A stretch of DNA of 64,000 bases. Origin: Chloroflexota bacterium. Lineage in GTDB: Bacteria > Chloroflexota > Anaerolineae > Anaerolineales > Anaerolineaceae. The stretch's first letter is position 1; each line of letters begins with the position of its first letter. The stretch spans positions 62,001-126,000 of the forward strand of contig JAAYUC010000008.1 in assembly GCA_012517865.1 (NCBI GenBank), read 5' to 3'. The notes beneath the pieces were generated by a model, which saw nothing but the letters and a program-made list of their open reading frames with translations, was not told the origin of the DNA and ran no database searches. Below are positions 14,952 through 22,745 of this stretch, one piece after another. A program made the translations under genes and the position numbers.

Positions 14952-16709
14952 TTAGCGGCCGCCGCCAGCGCAAGCGCAGGCGCATCCGGCACAGGCACAG
15001 GCGCACGCGCAGGAATGACCGCCGCCTCCGCCGCCGCGGAACCCACCGCTGCCGCTTTTGTACGTAGACGTCGGAATCGGTATGGGGTTGGTCTTGTTGG
15101 TAACCGCGCTGGTAAAGCCGGTCAGGTCGCCAATCGCGCTGGCAGCCAGGCTTGACGCGCCATTAATCATCGAAGCCGCGAAGTCAGAGCCGGGGATGTT
15201 TGGCAGCGAAAGCGAAGGCTTGCTCCCGCCGCCCGATGGAACACCGGTGCTCACCGGCGTACTGAGGCCGCCTCCGCCGCTGGTTTGCGCGGCTGGCTGC
15301 CAGCCGGGGTTGTAACGCGGCCACCACATGGGCACAATAACCGGTCCGCCGGAGAATGTTTCTTCGGTCTTCGTGTTGAACTCTTTGTCCAGCATTGTCC
15401 ACTCGAGCGTGTGGTCGTACTGAGCGCTCTTAATCTCAGGTGTTTCGGCGTCCTGTACCGCTTTCCAGGCGCGGGCAATGATGTCCTTGTAATACGCCAC
15501 GGTTTCTGCTTTGCTGAAGCCCTTCATCTTGGCGGTCACACTGTTAACCAGGTCAATAATGGTGGTCTGCAGCAAGCGTTTTCTTTCGGGGAGTTTGTCC
15601 TCAAGAAATGCCTGAATGAAGCCCTTTTCATAATCGTACAGACCTTCGGGCAGGGGCTCGCTCGGCTTGATTGTGAGCGGGTCTTTTTGAGTCACCGTGA
15701 TGGCTTCTTTTTTGAGCAGGCCGAACATTATCATGGTCAGAATTTTATCCAGAGGCTCTTCCATGAGGATGCCCGCTTCCACAGCGGTGAGACCGCGCTT
15801 GATGCCCTGACCTTCAATAGAAATCTTGGGGGGCATGTATGCCATTTTCCGTTTTTGTTCAGCCTTGGAACCCTTCACAATCCCGAGGATGATTGTCCCC
15901 ACAAAGATTAATGTGCCAAGGCAGCAAAAAACTGTTCCGATGGAGAATGGAAACGGTGAGGACCCCGAAGAGGGCTGCTCTTCTTGCTGGGTGTAAACCT
16001 CCTTGCTGCTGACAGCTTCAGGAGGGACAACAGACGCAGGGAAAGCGGTACCAAAGTAATAATTCGAGTGGACATCCGCGTTTTCCGTGTACCAGGAATA
16101 GTACACCCGGCCGTCCTGAGTGGTAGAGGCCTCGGGAGTATCGCTTCCCGGCCAACCGGAGGGGCGGTAGTAAACTCCGTCGTTCACACCTACGCCAGGA
16201 GGCAGGATGATGGTCATGCGGTACTTCGTCGCGGTGGAGCGGTCATATTCCGCGCCAAAGGTATTGGGCGAAAACTGGAAATTCACATAGTTTTCGCGGT
16301 CGCCCTGGTCATAAGGGAAAAGCACACCGGTAATCCCGGTCGCGGTGACGATTACCGTGCCGGTCTCACCGGGTTGAATGGCGAGATTTTTGAGTGCGAG
16401 TTCCGCGCCTCTGACATAGGCCGAGTTGCCAATTTGCGGAATATTCTGGCCGTTAATGGTTCCGGAGATATTCTTGAGGCTATATTGGGCAATGGGCAGG
16501 CCAAGGTCAATGAAATCAATCGGATCCGCGGATGGGTCGTTATCGAACACCATGTAATAACGCAGCGTCAGGCTGCCGTCTTTTTCCAGGTAGGCTTCCA
16601 CTTCGTACTCGCTCACGGTAAAGCGGTAGGTCTGGGCGGAAACCGCAGCCGGGAAAAGGAACGCAGCAAGCAGCACGAATAACAGAATGAGGTTGCGAAA
16701 TATTTTCAT
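14952..16709 (-). CDS. DUF2207 membrane protein with C-terminal Cys-Ala repeat tail
   Basis: 585 residues. A signal peptide (1-25) and an extracytoplasmic beta-rich domain (about 26-245) match DUF2207. One membrane helix (254-278) is followed by a basic stop-transfer segment, a cytoplasmic helical domain (about 290-430) and a Gly/Ser/Pro-rich linker. The last 20 residues hold seven cysteines at 567, 569, 571, 573, 576, 578 and 580, alternating with Ala and ending in GGGR. Apart from a CC pair in the membrane helix, these are the only cysteines. The tail would face the cytoplasm, where the adjacent radical SAM enzyme could reach it. Start ATG at 16709 lies four bases after the upstream gene. 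Confidence 0.88.
   Translation of the reverse strand: MKIFRNLILLFVLLAAFLFPAAVSAQTYRFTVSEYEVEAYLEKDGSLTLRYYMVFDNDPSADPIDFIDLGLPIAQYSLKNISGTINGQNIPQIGNSAYVRGAELALKNLAIQPGETGTVIVTATGITGVLFPYDQGDRENYVNFQFSPNTFGAEYDRSTATKYRMTIILPPGVGVNDGVYYRPSGWPGSDTPEASTTQDGRVYYSWYTENADVHSNYYFGTAFPASVVPPEAVSSKEVYTQQEEQPSSGSSPFPFSIGTVFCCLGTLIFVGTIILGIVKGSKAEQKRKMAYMPPKISIEGQGIKRGLTAVEAGILMEEPLDKILTMIMFGLLKKEAITVTQKDPLTIKPSEPLPEGLYDYEKGFIQAFLEDKLPERKRLLQTTIIDLVNSVTAKMKGFSKAETVAYYKDIIARAWKAVQDAETPEIKSAQYDHTLEWTMLDKEFNTKTEETFSGGPVIVPMWWPRYNPGWQPAAQTSGGGGLSTPVSTGVPSGGGSKPSLSLPNIPGSDFAASMINGASSLAASAIGDLTGFTSAVTNKTNPIPIPTSTYKSGSGGFRGGGGGGHSCACACACAGCACACAGGGR
14967..15011 (-). other. Cys-Ala repeat tail, candidate modification substrate
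   Basis: These 45 bases encode CACACACAGCACACA. Synonymous codons alternate (TGC and TGT for Cys; GCG, GCC and GCT for Ala), so the protein repeat is not a recent DNA slippage product and looks maintained at the amino-acid level. Poly-Gly precedes it and GGGR follows. The pattern resembles cysteine-rich core regions modified by radical SAM/SPASM enzymes, but here it sits on the end of a large membrane protein. Confidence 0.8.
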
Positions 16710-16713
16710 CTTT

Positions 16714-17082
16714 TTACCACTTCGGTTCTTCGGTCAATTGGTACGTGGTTCCACAGCTGTGGCAGGTGACCACTGGCGCGCCTTGAATCATCTTGATGTC
16801 ATCCGAGGCTAATGGGGCTCCGCAGGACTGGCATTTGATAGCGTCCATCTTCACATTCCCAGGCAGGTCCACGTTAATGGAGATATTCTGGGTTGTTCCA
16901 GCGGCTTTCGCGCCAATCCGGGCACCAATAATAATCGCGATGAACGCGATAATCAGGCCGACAACCCCGACTGCCAGCCAGCTTGTGCTTCCCGAGGGAC
17001 TGAACGCGCCAAGTATGAACAGGAACGACAAAACAATGAGAATTCCTGCAACAATGTAGAGTATGGTTCTGGCTGCTTTCAT
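16714..17082 (-). CDS. Small membrane protein with C-terminal zinc ribbon
   Basis: 122 residues. Two membrane helices (about 7-27 and 35-57) are followed by a short linker and a cytoplasmic zinc ribbon with Cys84/Cys87 and Cys107/Cys110 (CQSCGAP and CHSCGTTYQL). It is the first gene of the five-gene operon and lies four bases before the DUF2207 gene, so it may assist that protein at the membrane. No specific family is recognised. The Rex operator at 17105-17122 lies just upstream of its start. Confidence 0.8.
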   Translation of the reverse strand: MKAARTILYIVAGILIVLSFLFILGAFSPSGSTSWLAVGVVGLIIAFIAIIIGARIGAKAAGTTQNISINVDLPGNVKMDAIKCQSCGAPLASDDIKMIQGAPVVTCHSCGTTYQLTEEPKW

Positions 17083-17104
17083 CCTGTCACTCCTTTATTT
17101 GTCG

Positions 17105-17122
17105 TTGTGGAAAATTTCACAA
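17105..17122. promoter_or_regulatory. Rex operator between rex and the Cys-tail operon
   Basis: TTGTGGAAAATTTCACAA is an 18-base near-palindrome that matches the known Rex site (TTGTGAA, spacer, TTCACAA) apart from one base in the left arm. It lies 23 bases upstream of the minus-strand operon and 123 bases upstream of rex. A TAAAAT -10 candidate for the minus strand (17136-17131) would start transcription near 17124, so bound Rex would cover the start site. Confidence 0.75.
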
Positions 17123-17161
17123 TCTGGTAAATTTTAGTAGGAAATCGGATTTATTACCTAA

Positions 17162-17167
17162 TATAAT
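17162..17167 (+). promoter_or_regulatory. -10 box of rex
   Basis: TATAAT, about 78 bases before the rex ATG. No convincing -35 box is visible. The operator lies about 40 bases upstream of this box, so autoregulation is possible but geometrically less direct than repression of the divergent operon. Confidence 0.5.
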
Positions 17168-17244
17168 ATACACATCGTCTGTGATGATAACATCAAATTT
17201 ACTTCTTGTCTGCCGGACGAAACTGAACACAAGGTGAAGAGCGC

Positions 17245-17874
17245 ATGGGAAAGCAAGAAATTCCGGATATTGTGATTCAAAGGCTGCCAGTATATTTGCA
17301 GGCTCTCAATCAACTTTTGAGAGAAGGGCGGGGGGTAGTCTCCTCTGCAGAACTTGGGCACATTGTGGACGTATCCGCCGCGCAAATTCGCAAAGATCTC
17401 TCCTTTTTTGGGGGATTCGGCAAACAGGGCAGTGGATATAACGTTATCAGTCTGATTCACAATCTGCGCGCAATTCTAAATCTAAATCAAATCTGGCCGG
17501 TTGTCATCGTGGGGGTAGGAAACCTTGGTCAGGCTCTGCTGAAGTATCAAGGTTTTTCTCGCAAGGGTTTTGAGATCGTTCTGGCCTGCGATAACAACCC
17601 GGAATTGATTGGCACGAGTATCAGCGGTATTGAAATCAGTGATGTCCGCAATCTCGCAGCGGATATCCAGCGTTTGAATATCCAGATGGCGATCCTTACG
17701 GTTCCCGCGGGCTGCGCCCAAACCGTTACGGATTTGTTAGTCAATTACGGGATAAAAGCTATTCTGAATTACGCGCCGCTGGTGCTTAAGGTGCCGGAAG
17801 GGGTGCATGTCATTAACATTGACCCGGTCGTAAAACTGCAGACCTTGACATATTACCTGAACGCGGAAGATTAA
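17245..17874 (+). CDS. rex: Redox-sensing transcriptional repressor Rex
   Basis: 209 residues, the normal size. The N-terminal winged helix (about 1-80) contains VSAAQIRKDLSFFGGFGKQG, the Rex recognition helix and wing. The Rossmann domain starts with VVIVGVGNLGQALL and binds NAD(H). The domain-swap C-terminal helix follows. Rex leaves DNA when NADH rises, so it releases fermentation and electron-transfer genes under reducing conditions. The operator 123 bases upstream faces the divergent radical SAM operon. The gene ends with a four-base overlap with a convergent gene. Confidence 0.95.
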   Translation: MGKQEIPDIVIQRLPVYLQALNQLLREGRGVVSSAELGHIVDVSAAQIRKDLSFFGGFGKQGSGYNVISLIHNLRAILNLNQIWPVVIVGVGNLGQALLKYQGFSRKGFEIVLACDNNPELIGTSISGIEISDVRNLAADIQRLNIQMAILTVPAGCAQTVTDLLVNYGIKAILNYAPLVLKVPEGVHVINIDPVVKLQTLTYYLNAED

Positions 17875-18635
17875 GGCTGACTGCTCAAGAGGTGCATCAG
17901 CACGTCCAAGTTTTCCACCTGGTCCGTCCGGACTTTAAGCTTCCTGCGCTTTTCCGCCTTCACTTTCAGCCAGCCGTTCTCAATCTGCGCGGATGAGATT
18001 TGGCTCAGGGGCAGGACGGCTTTCCCAACAGATAATGCATCCTTTTCGAGCATGACCTTCTTGCCGAAGCGAAATTTGCCTGTCCTGGCGAGCTGGTCTT
18101 GCGCCAGATTCAGCAGCGGTTGGAACGCTTTTTGGCGCACAAGATTGGTTAAATCTTCAAAGCGGTCCATGCGCGCGTCAATGCTCAGCGTATTGCCGAC
18201 GGCATCAAGTAAATCAAGCTTTTCTTTGCGTTTTCCCGGAATGCCCAGGAAATAGGACCGCGAAAGGTCCATTCTGATTTTCTCAAGGGAGTCCCAACGT
18301 ATTTTCAGGTCCCGCCTTCCCTGCTTTTTACGAATGCCGTCCGGAAGGATAGAAACTGCTGTTTTTGTCCGGGGAAGGTTGGCGAAAAACAGCCAAAAAA
18401 GGAGAAACAGCATAAAGGGAAGCAGGATTAAAAGCACTTTTCCATTAATCCACAGAACGGACAGGCCAAACTTTTCTACGCGGGGAATAAACCACTGCCA
18501 GGTCAGGTACCCGAACACCCCCAGCGCGCCCAGCAGGAGCAAACTGAGAACAAAACGCCAGATACGTGCGCGGCGACTCTTGCGGTCTTTAAAAACAGCT
18601 TCGGGGGTAATTTCGTTGGTTTGGAAATCTTCCAT
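17871..18635 (-). CDS. Two-helix membrane protein with cytoplasmic PH-like region, unknown function
   Basis: 254 residues. A short cytoplasmic N-terminus, two membrane helices (about 28-48 and 62-85), then a basic beta-rich cytoplasmic domain with two similar-looking halves (SILPDGIRKKQGRRDLKIRW and a later DALSVGKAVLPLSQI). This resembles PH-like domains of small bacterial membrane proteins, but I cannot name a family. It starts eight bases after the MreB homologue ends, so the pair may work together, with this protein as membrane anchor (inference). It overlaps the end of rex by four bases. Confidence 0.75.
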   Translation of the reverse strand: MEDFQTNEITPEAVFKDRKSRRARIWRFVLSLLLLGALGVFGYLTWQWFIPRVEKFGLSVLWINGKVLLILLPFMLFLLFWLFFANLPRTKTAVSILPDGIRKKQGRRDLKIRWDSLEKIRMDLSRSYFLGIPGKRKEKLDLLDAVGNTLSIDARMDRFEDLTNLVRQKAFQPLLNLAQDQLARTGKFRFGKKVMLEKDALSVGKAVLPLSQISSAQIENGWLKVKAEKRRKLKVRTDQVENLDVLMHLLSSQP

Positions 18636-18643
18636 GGCAGCAC

Positions 18644-19648
18644 TCAGCTTTGTTGACTGCGAAGTATCAGGTCCAGAATGTCAAAGGCTTTGGCTGTCCC
18701 TTCGACTGTGCAGGTGACGGGATTATCAACAATGTAGGCGGGAATTCCCAGCGCGACAGTCAGATACTTATCCACACCTTTGAGAAGCGCAGTGCCGCCA
18801 CAAAGGGCGACGCCGCGGTCTATGATGTCGGAAATGAGTTCGGGAGGGGTCTTTTCCAAAACGCGTTTAGCCGTGGCGGCAATTTCTTCCAACGGGGCTT
18901 GAAGGGCTTCCACAATCTCATTCGTGGTCAGGCTGGCTGGTCTTGGCAGCCCGGTCACCTGGTCCTGACCTTGAATTTCCATGGTTTTTTCTTCTTCGCT
19001 GGGGAGAGCAGCCCCGATGCGAATTTTCAGCGATTCCGCCGTAGGCTGGGCGATAATCAGCCCGTACTTTTTGCGGACATAAGCGCAGATGGCGTCATCC
19101 AGTTTGAGGCCTGCCACTTGCGATGTTTCCGCGCTCACGATTCCGGTCATCGAAATTACCGCTGCCTGCGTGGTCCCGCCGCCAAGCGAGATAATCATAT
19201 TACCGGTAGGCGTGTTGATTGGAAGGTCCACGCCGAAAGCGGCAGCCAGAGGCTGCGGTATCCAGTTGACTTCCCTGCTTCCGGCGCCCAGGCCGGCTTC
19301 CTGTACAGCCCGGCGTTCCACGCTGGTGATGCCGTAAGGTACGCTGATGATGATGCGCGGTCGGAAGAAAATGGTGGGTCCGGTTACTTTTTTGATGAGG
19401 ATGCTCAGAAATTTTTCGGTAAGCTCATACTCGGCGATAACTCCGTTTCGCAGCGGACGCACCACTTCGATGGCCTCGGGCACCCGGCCAAGCATGCCCA
19501 AAGCGGTGGTTCCATATTCCACCAGCTTCATCTCGTTGGTGACAATCGCGACAATAGTCGGTTCCTGCACCAATATTTGAGAGCCTTCCGCGATTTGCGT
19601 GTTAAATGTTCCGAGGTCAATGCCCAGTTCTCGTGAAAATGCTGCCAT
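18644..19648 (-). CDS. MreB-family actin homologue with altered ATPase residues
   Basis: 334 residues, MreB length. Actin-fold motifs are present: GIDLGTFNT (phosphate 1, about 9-17), SLGGGTTQAAVIS (phosphate 2, 154-166) and GGTALLKG (adenosine). Three normally conserved positions differ. The catalytic Glu of the EEP-AAA motif is Gln132 (IPQPLAAAFG), the phosphate-2 Asp is Ser154, and the Glu after GGGTT is Gln161. It may bind nucleotide but hydrolyse it poorly. There are no mreC, mreD or rodA genes beside it. An AGGA precedes the ATG, and a TAAAAT -10 box lies at 19684-19679. Confidence 0.85.
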   Translation of the reverse strand: MAAFSRELGIDLGTFNTQIAEGSQILVQEPTIVAIVTNEMKLVEYGTTALGMLGRVPEAIEVVRPLRNGVIAEYELTEKFLSILIKKVTGPTIFFRPRIIISVPYGITSVERRAVQEAGLGAGSREVNWIPQPLAAAFGVDLPINTPTGNMIISLGGGTTQAAVISMTGIVSAETSQVAGLKLDDAICAYVRKKYGLIIAQPTAESLKIRIGAALPSEEEKTMEIQGQDQVTGLPRPASLTTNEIVEALQAPLEEIAATAKRVLEKTPPELISDIIDRGVALCGGTALLKGVDKYLTVALGIPAYIVDNPVTCTVEGTAKAFDILDLILRSQQS

Positions 19649-19728
19649 GGATAATCCTATAAATGCAAAGTTAACTAAATTTTACCATCCCATAAAAACA
19701 ATTACGATGGGCGCGTAAGCGCTGCCGA

Positions 19729-20307
19729 TCAGCGGTTAAAGTACTGCAAAGCCACGCGCAGCTTATCTTCCACCGTATCAGGCACATCCTTGGGCAGCGC
19801 CTGTATGGCGGTTTGCGCTTCCACGATGCTGTAACCAAGGCTGACCAGGGCTTCCAGGACCTGGTCTTCGGCAGTACTCGTGCTCCGGCGTAAATCAAAA
19901 CCGGCTTCTGCGCTGATGCGGCCTTGCAGGTGGATAACGATTTTTTGGGCTGTCTTCTTGCCAATCCCGGGCACACGGCTGAAGAATTCCGGCTGTTCAC
20001 TGACAACAGCGGTGCGGATATTATCCAGGGAAAGTGTGGATAGAACTGCCATCGCCAGGCGCGGGCCGATACCTTCGACCCCCAGCAGCAGCAAAAAGAA
20101 TTGTTTTTCTTCCACGGTTCTGAAGCCGTACAAGGCAAGCATGTCCTCGCGGACGACCAGATAGGTATGCAGGAAGACCAGGTCGCCTGGTTCAACATCG
20201 GAAAGGACGGATTTGGTCACAGTGACATCAAAACCAACCCCCTGAACATCAATAATCAGGCTGTCCGCGTGTTTGGATTGCACTTTCCCGGTTATGGACG
20301 CGATCAT
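19729..20307 (-). CDS. ruvA: Holliday junction branch-migration protein RuvA
   Basis: 192 residues, a normal length. The N-terminal OB fold begins MIASITGKV. Helix-hairpin-helix motifs follow (GVEGIGPRLAMAVLS and VPGIGKKTAQKIVIHL), and a C-terminal UBA-like domain III contacts RuvB. RuvA tetramers hold the Holliday junction while RuvB drives migration. ruvC lies two genes upstream; ruvB is not in this window. It starts two bases after the rRNA methyltransferase gene. Confidence 0.96.
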   Translation of the reverse strand: MIASITGKVQSKHADSLIIDVQGVGFDVTVTKSVLSDVEPGDLVFLHTYLVVREDMLALYGFRTVEEKQFFLLLLGVEGIGPRLAMAVLSTLSLDNIRTAVVSEQPEFFSRVPGIGKKTAQKIVIHLQGRISAEAGFDLRRSTSTAEDQVLEALVSLGYSIVEAQTAIQALPKDVPDTVEDKLRVALQYFNR

Positions 20308-20309
20308 GG

Positions 20310-21116
20310 TTATTCTGTCCTTCGCGCGCGATTTTGGTTATAGATTTCATACAGGATTATACCTGCCGCGACCGAAAGGTTAAGGGAATCACACGCGCCT
20401 TCCATGGGGATGCGCACAATATGCCGGCAAAGCGCAATATATTCCCGCGGCAGGCCTTCCCGTTCGCTGCCCAGCAGCAAAACCGCGGGCGCGGCGTAGC
20501 GGACAGACGCGTAATCTTCAGCGCCCTTGTCAGAAGTCCCGACGATGGAAACGTCCGGATGACTGAGCGCCCATTCCTGAAATTCAGCCAGTCTCGCTTT
20601 GAACAGGCGAATCGTGAAAATGGAGCCCATAGACGCTTTTACCGCGGCCGCGTCGTAAGGATCGGTGCAGTCGTCCAGCAAAATGAGACCCTTCGCTCCG
20701 ACCGCGTCGCAGGTGCGAAGGATGGTGCCAAGATTGCCGGGGTTCTGTACCGCCTGAAGGCCAACCCAAATTTCACCCGCCGCGGGCGCGGCAGCCTTAA
20801 GCTCGCACCAGCGCTGCCCGATGACAGCCGCGATGCCCTGCGGGGTGTCTTTCCGCGCGATGGAATTGAAAACCGGCTGACTCACTTCAAGCGTATCGAT
20901 GCCCAGAGCGCGTGCCCTGTCAACCAGATTCTGTCCGAATTCGCTGACCAATAAATCCGGACAATAGATGACCTGCTGGATATCGGCGCGGGAGTCGAAC
21001 GCCTGGCCGACCACACGCAGACCTTCCGCCAAAAACGCGCGTGTGGTTTTCCGTTCTTTGGCCTGCAAGAGCTTGCGAACGGCTACGATACCGGGGTTAG
21101 AGAGGCTGGTAATCAT
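20310..21116 (-). CDS. TrmH/SpoU-family RNA 2'-O-methyltransferase
   Basis: 268 residues. A short N-terminal substrate-binding domain is followed by the knotted SPOUT domain. SpoU motif 1 is NPGNLGTILRTCDA, motif 2 is LLGSEREGLP and motif 3 is IPMEGACDSLNLSVAAGIILYE. The family uses S-adenosylmethionine to methylate ribose 2'-OH in rRNA or tRNA. RlmB (23S rRNA) or a thiostrepton-resistance-type enzyme is the nearest match, but the exact nucleotide cannot be read off. It overlaps ruvC by four bases (ATGA). Confidence 0.9.
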   Translation of the reverse strand: MITSLSNPGIVAVRKLLQAKERKTTRAFLAEGLRVVGQAFDSRADIQQVIYCPDLLVSEFGQNLVDRARALGIDTLEVSQPVFNSIARKDTPQGIAAVIGQRWCELKAAAPAAGEIWVGLQAVQNPGNLGTILRTCDAVGAKGLILLDDCTDPYDAAAVKASMGSIFTIRLFKARLAEFQEWALSHPDVSIVGTSDKGAEDYASVRYAAPAVLLLGSEREGLPREYIALCRHIVRIPMEGACDSLNLSVAAGIILYEIYNQNRARRTE

Positions 21117-21619
21117 ATTTCATTGCCATTGGCGGCGCGGTTCCTGAAGGTCAGCATTCCAATATGGCACAGCGCCACAGCGAGGGCGTCGGCAGCGTCA
21201 TCGGGTCTGGGGATGGAGTCCATGCCCAGAAGGACGCGCACCATTTCCTGAACCTGATTTTTGTCCGCATTGCCGTAGGAGGTGACCGAAAGTTTGACTT
21301 CATTCGGGGTGTACTCCGACAGTTCCAGCTGCGCCTGCGCCAGGCACAAGGTAATTACACCGCGCGCTTCACTGACAGCTGAAACCGTTTTCAGGTTTTT
21401 CTGGAAAAAGATTTTTTCCACAGCCGCGTGCGTGGGTTGATATTTAGCCAATATTTCGCGTAGCTCGTCGTATAGATAGGATAAACGGCTGGAGGTTGTC
21501 CTCACAGCCGTTGAATCGATGACGCCATACGCCACAAGTTTGGGATTTCCCGCCTGGTCGACAGAAACGAGTCCGTAGCCAGTGATGGCTATCCCAGGGT
21601 CAATACCCAAAACCAGCAT
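21113..21619 (-). CDS. ruvC: Holliday junction resolvase RuvC
   Basis: 168 residues. The RNase H-like nuclease core has Asp7 in LGIDPGIAITGYG, Glu in AAVEKIFFQKN and a C-terminal acidic cluster in RPDDAADALAVALCH. It cuts Holliday junctions symmetrically as a dimer, together with RuvAB. Its place between yebC and an rRNA methyltransferase/ruvA matches the common yebC-ruvC-ruvA order in bacteria. It starts six bases after yebC. Confidence 0.96.
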   Translation of the reverse strand: MLVLGIDPGIAITGYGLVSVDQAGNPKLVAYGVIDSTAVRTTSSRLSYLYDELREILAKYQPTHAAVEKIFFQKNLKTVSAVSEARGVITLCLAQAQLELSEYTPNEVKLSVTSYGNADKNQVQEMVRVLLGMDSIPRPDDAADALAVALCHIGMLTFRNRAANGNEI

Positions 21620-21625
21620 GGAATG

Positions 21626-22381
21626 TTATTCCTTCTCAAGGTCCGCGAGCGCTTCCTCGGTTATTTTGAGGTTGGAATAAACATTTTGCACATCATCGCT
21701 GTCTTCAAGCGCTTCGATGGTGCGCAGAACGGCAAGGGTTTTCTCTTTATCGAGTTCCACTTCTTGCTGCGGAACCATGCGCAAACCGGCTTCTTCAGGC
21801 TTGATATTGAATTTTTTGAGGCTGTCGCCGATGGTCTTAAAGCTTTCAACGCTGCCAATAATCTCGATGTAACCGTCTTCTTCGACAACGTCATCAGCGC
21901 CGCCTTCCAGCGCGGCTTCAAAAACTTTATCAAAGTTTTTACCGTCAGATTTGACGGAAAAAACAGCTTTCCGGTCAAACTGCCAGCTGATGGAGCTGGT
22001 ATCCGCCAGGTTGCCGCCGGAACGCGTGAGAATATGACGCAGTTCAGCGACCGTGCGATTGCGGTTTTCGGTAACGCATTCAATCATCGCGACGATTCCA
22101 TGGCCCAGCGTGCCGCCGTAAGTCAATTCTTCAAGCTCTTCGGAGGATTTATCCTCACCGGTGCCGCGTTTGATAGCGCGTTCGATGCTGTCTTTGGGCA
22201 TGTTACTGGATCGGGCACGGTCAATTGCGAGATAGAGGCTGACGTTCATGGAGGGGTCTCCGCCGCCTTCACGGGCAGCCAGGGTAATCTCACGCGCCAA
22301 ACGCGTGAAGACCGCGCCTTTTTTTGCGTCGGCTGCGCCTTTTTTGCGCTTGATTGTGGACCAGTGCGAATGTCCAGACAT
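21626..22381 (-). CDS. YebC/PmpR-family protein
   Basis: 251 residues with the family opening MSGHSHWSTIKRKKGAADAKKG and the usual three-domain layout. The family contains DNA-binding regulators, and some members help ribosomes through proline-rich stretches; which role applies here is not visible. It is the first gene of the yebC-ruvC-methyltransferase-ruvA operon. GAGGAG lies seven bases before the ATG, and a TGGTATAAT -10 lies about 50 bases upstream. Confidence 0.93.
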   Translation of the reverse strand: MSGHSHWSTIKRKKGAADAKKGAVFTRLAREITLAAREGGGDPSMNVSLYLAIDRARSSNMPKDSIERAIKRGTGEDKSSEELEELTYGGTLGHGIVAMIECVTENRNRTVAELRHILTRSGGNLADTSSISWQFDRKAVFSVKSDGKNFDKVFEAALEGGADDVVEEDGYIEIIGSVESFKTIGDSLKKFNIKPEEAGLRMVPQQEVELDKEKTLAVLRTIEALEDSDDVQNVYSNLKITEEALADLEKE

Positions 22382-22427
22382 AATAAATCTCCTCGGTTCT
22401 AAACTAGGGTATGAAATAAAGCAACTT

Positions 22428-22433
22428 ATTATA
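22428..22433 (-). promoter_or_regulatory. -10 box of the yebC-ruvCA operon
   Basis: On the minus strand, TATAAT is preceded by TGG (extended -10). No clear -35 box is visible. Confidence 0.5.
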
Positions 22434-22439
22434 CCATTT

Positions 22440-22745
22440 GCCAGGTCGGGTGTATAGTCGCGTACAGCAGGGCGCGTTGCATGGGCTGCCCGGGAGCCAT
22501 CCCAATTGTCGCAAGATTAACAGAAACTTCACTGACCCTTCAGGGGGACAAGACCAGACAGGCGGCAGGGCCTGAACCAGCAGCGAAAAGACGTGCATAA
22601 CCTTATAAACCACAGCGCGGAAAGCAAATTGCCTGTGGGGATAGTCGCCAATTCAATTGGTGCTCAAGGTCTGGGAATGGAGAGCAGAAGCAAGTCTTAT
22701 CTCCGCGCTGGCCGTGATGAGGCAGGAGGGTACCCGGAGGGTGTG
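22440..22745. other. Intergenic region without a recognised gene
   Basis: About 300 bases lie between the yebC promoter and the end of the MrfB gene. Scattered inverted repeats are present, for example CCACAG/CTGTGG around 22610-22640. I see no tRNA, SRP RNA or RNase P signature, no convincing terminator, and no reading frame with a ribosome site. It could hold an unrecognised small RNA. Confidence 0.4.

Noticed and set aside
18768..18776. TTATCCACA, a perfect DnaA box
   Set aside because: It is a single copy inside the MreB-family coding sequence with no cluster or AT-rich unwinding region. gyrB is distant and has no dnaA, dnaN or recF beside it, so no origin is claimed.
18650..19636. 328-codon plus-strand open frame
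   Set aside because: It mirrors the MreB-family gene almost end to end. Low-stop antisense frames are common at this base composition.
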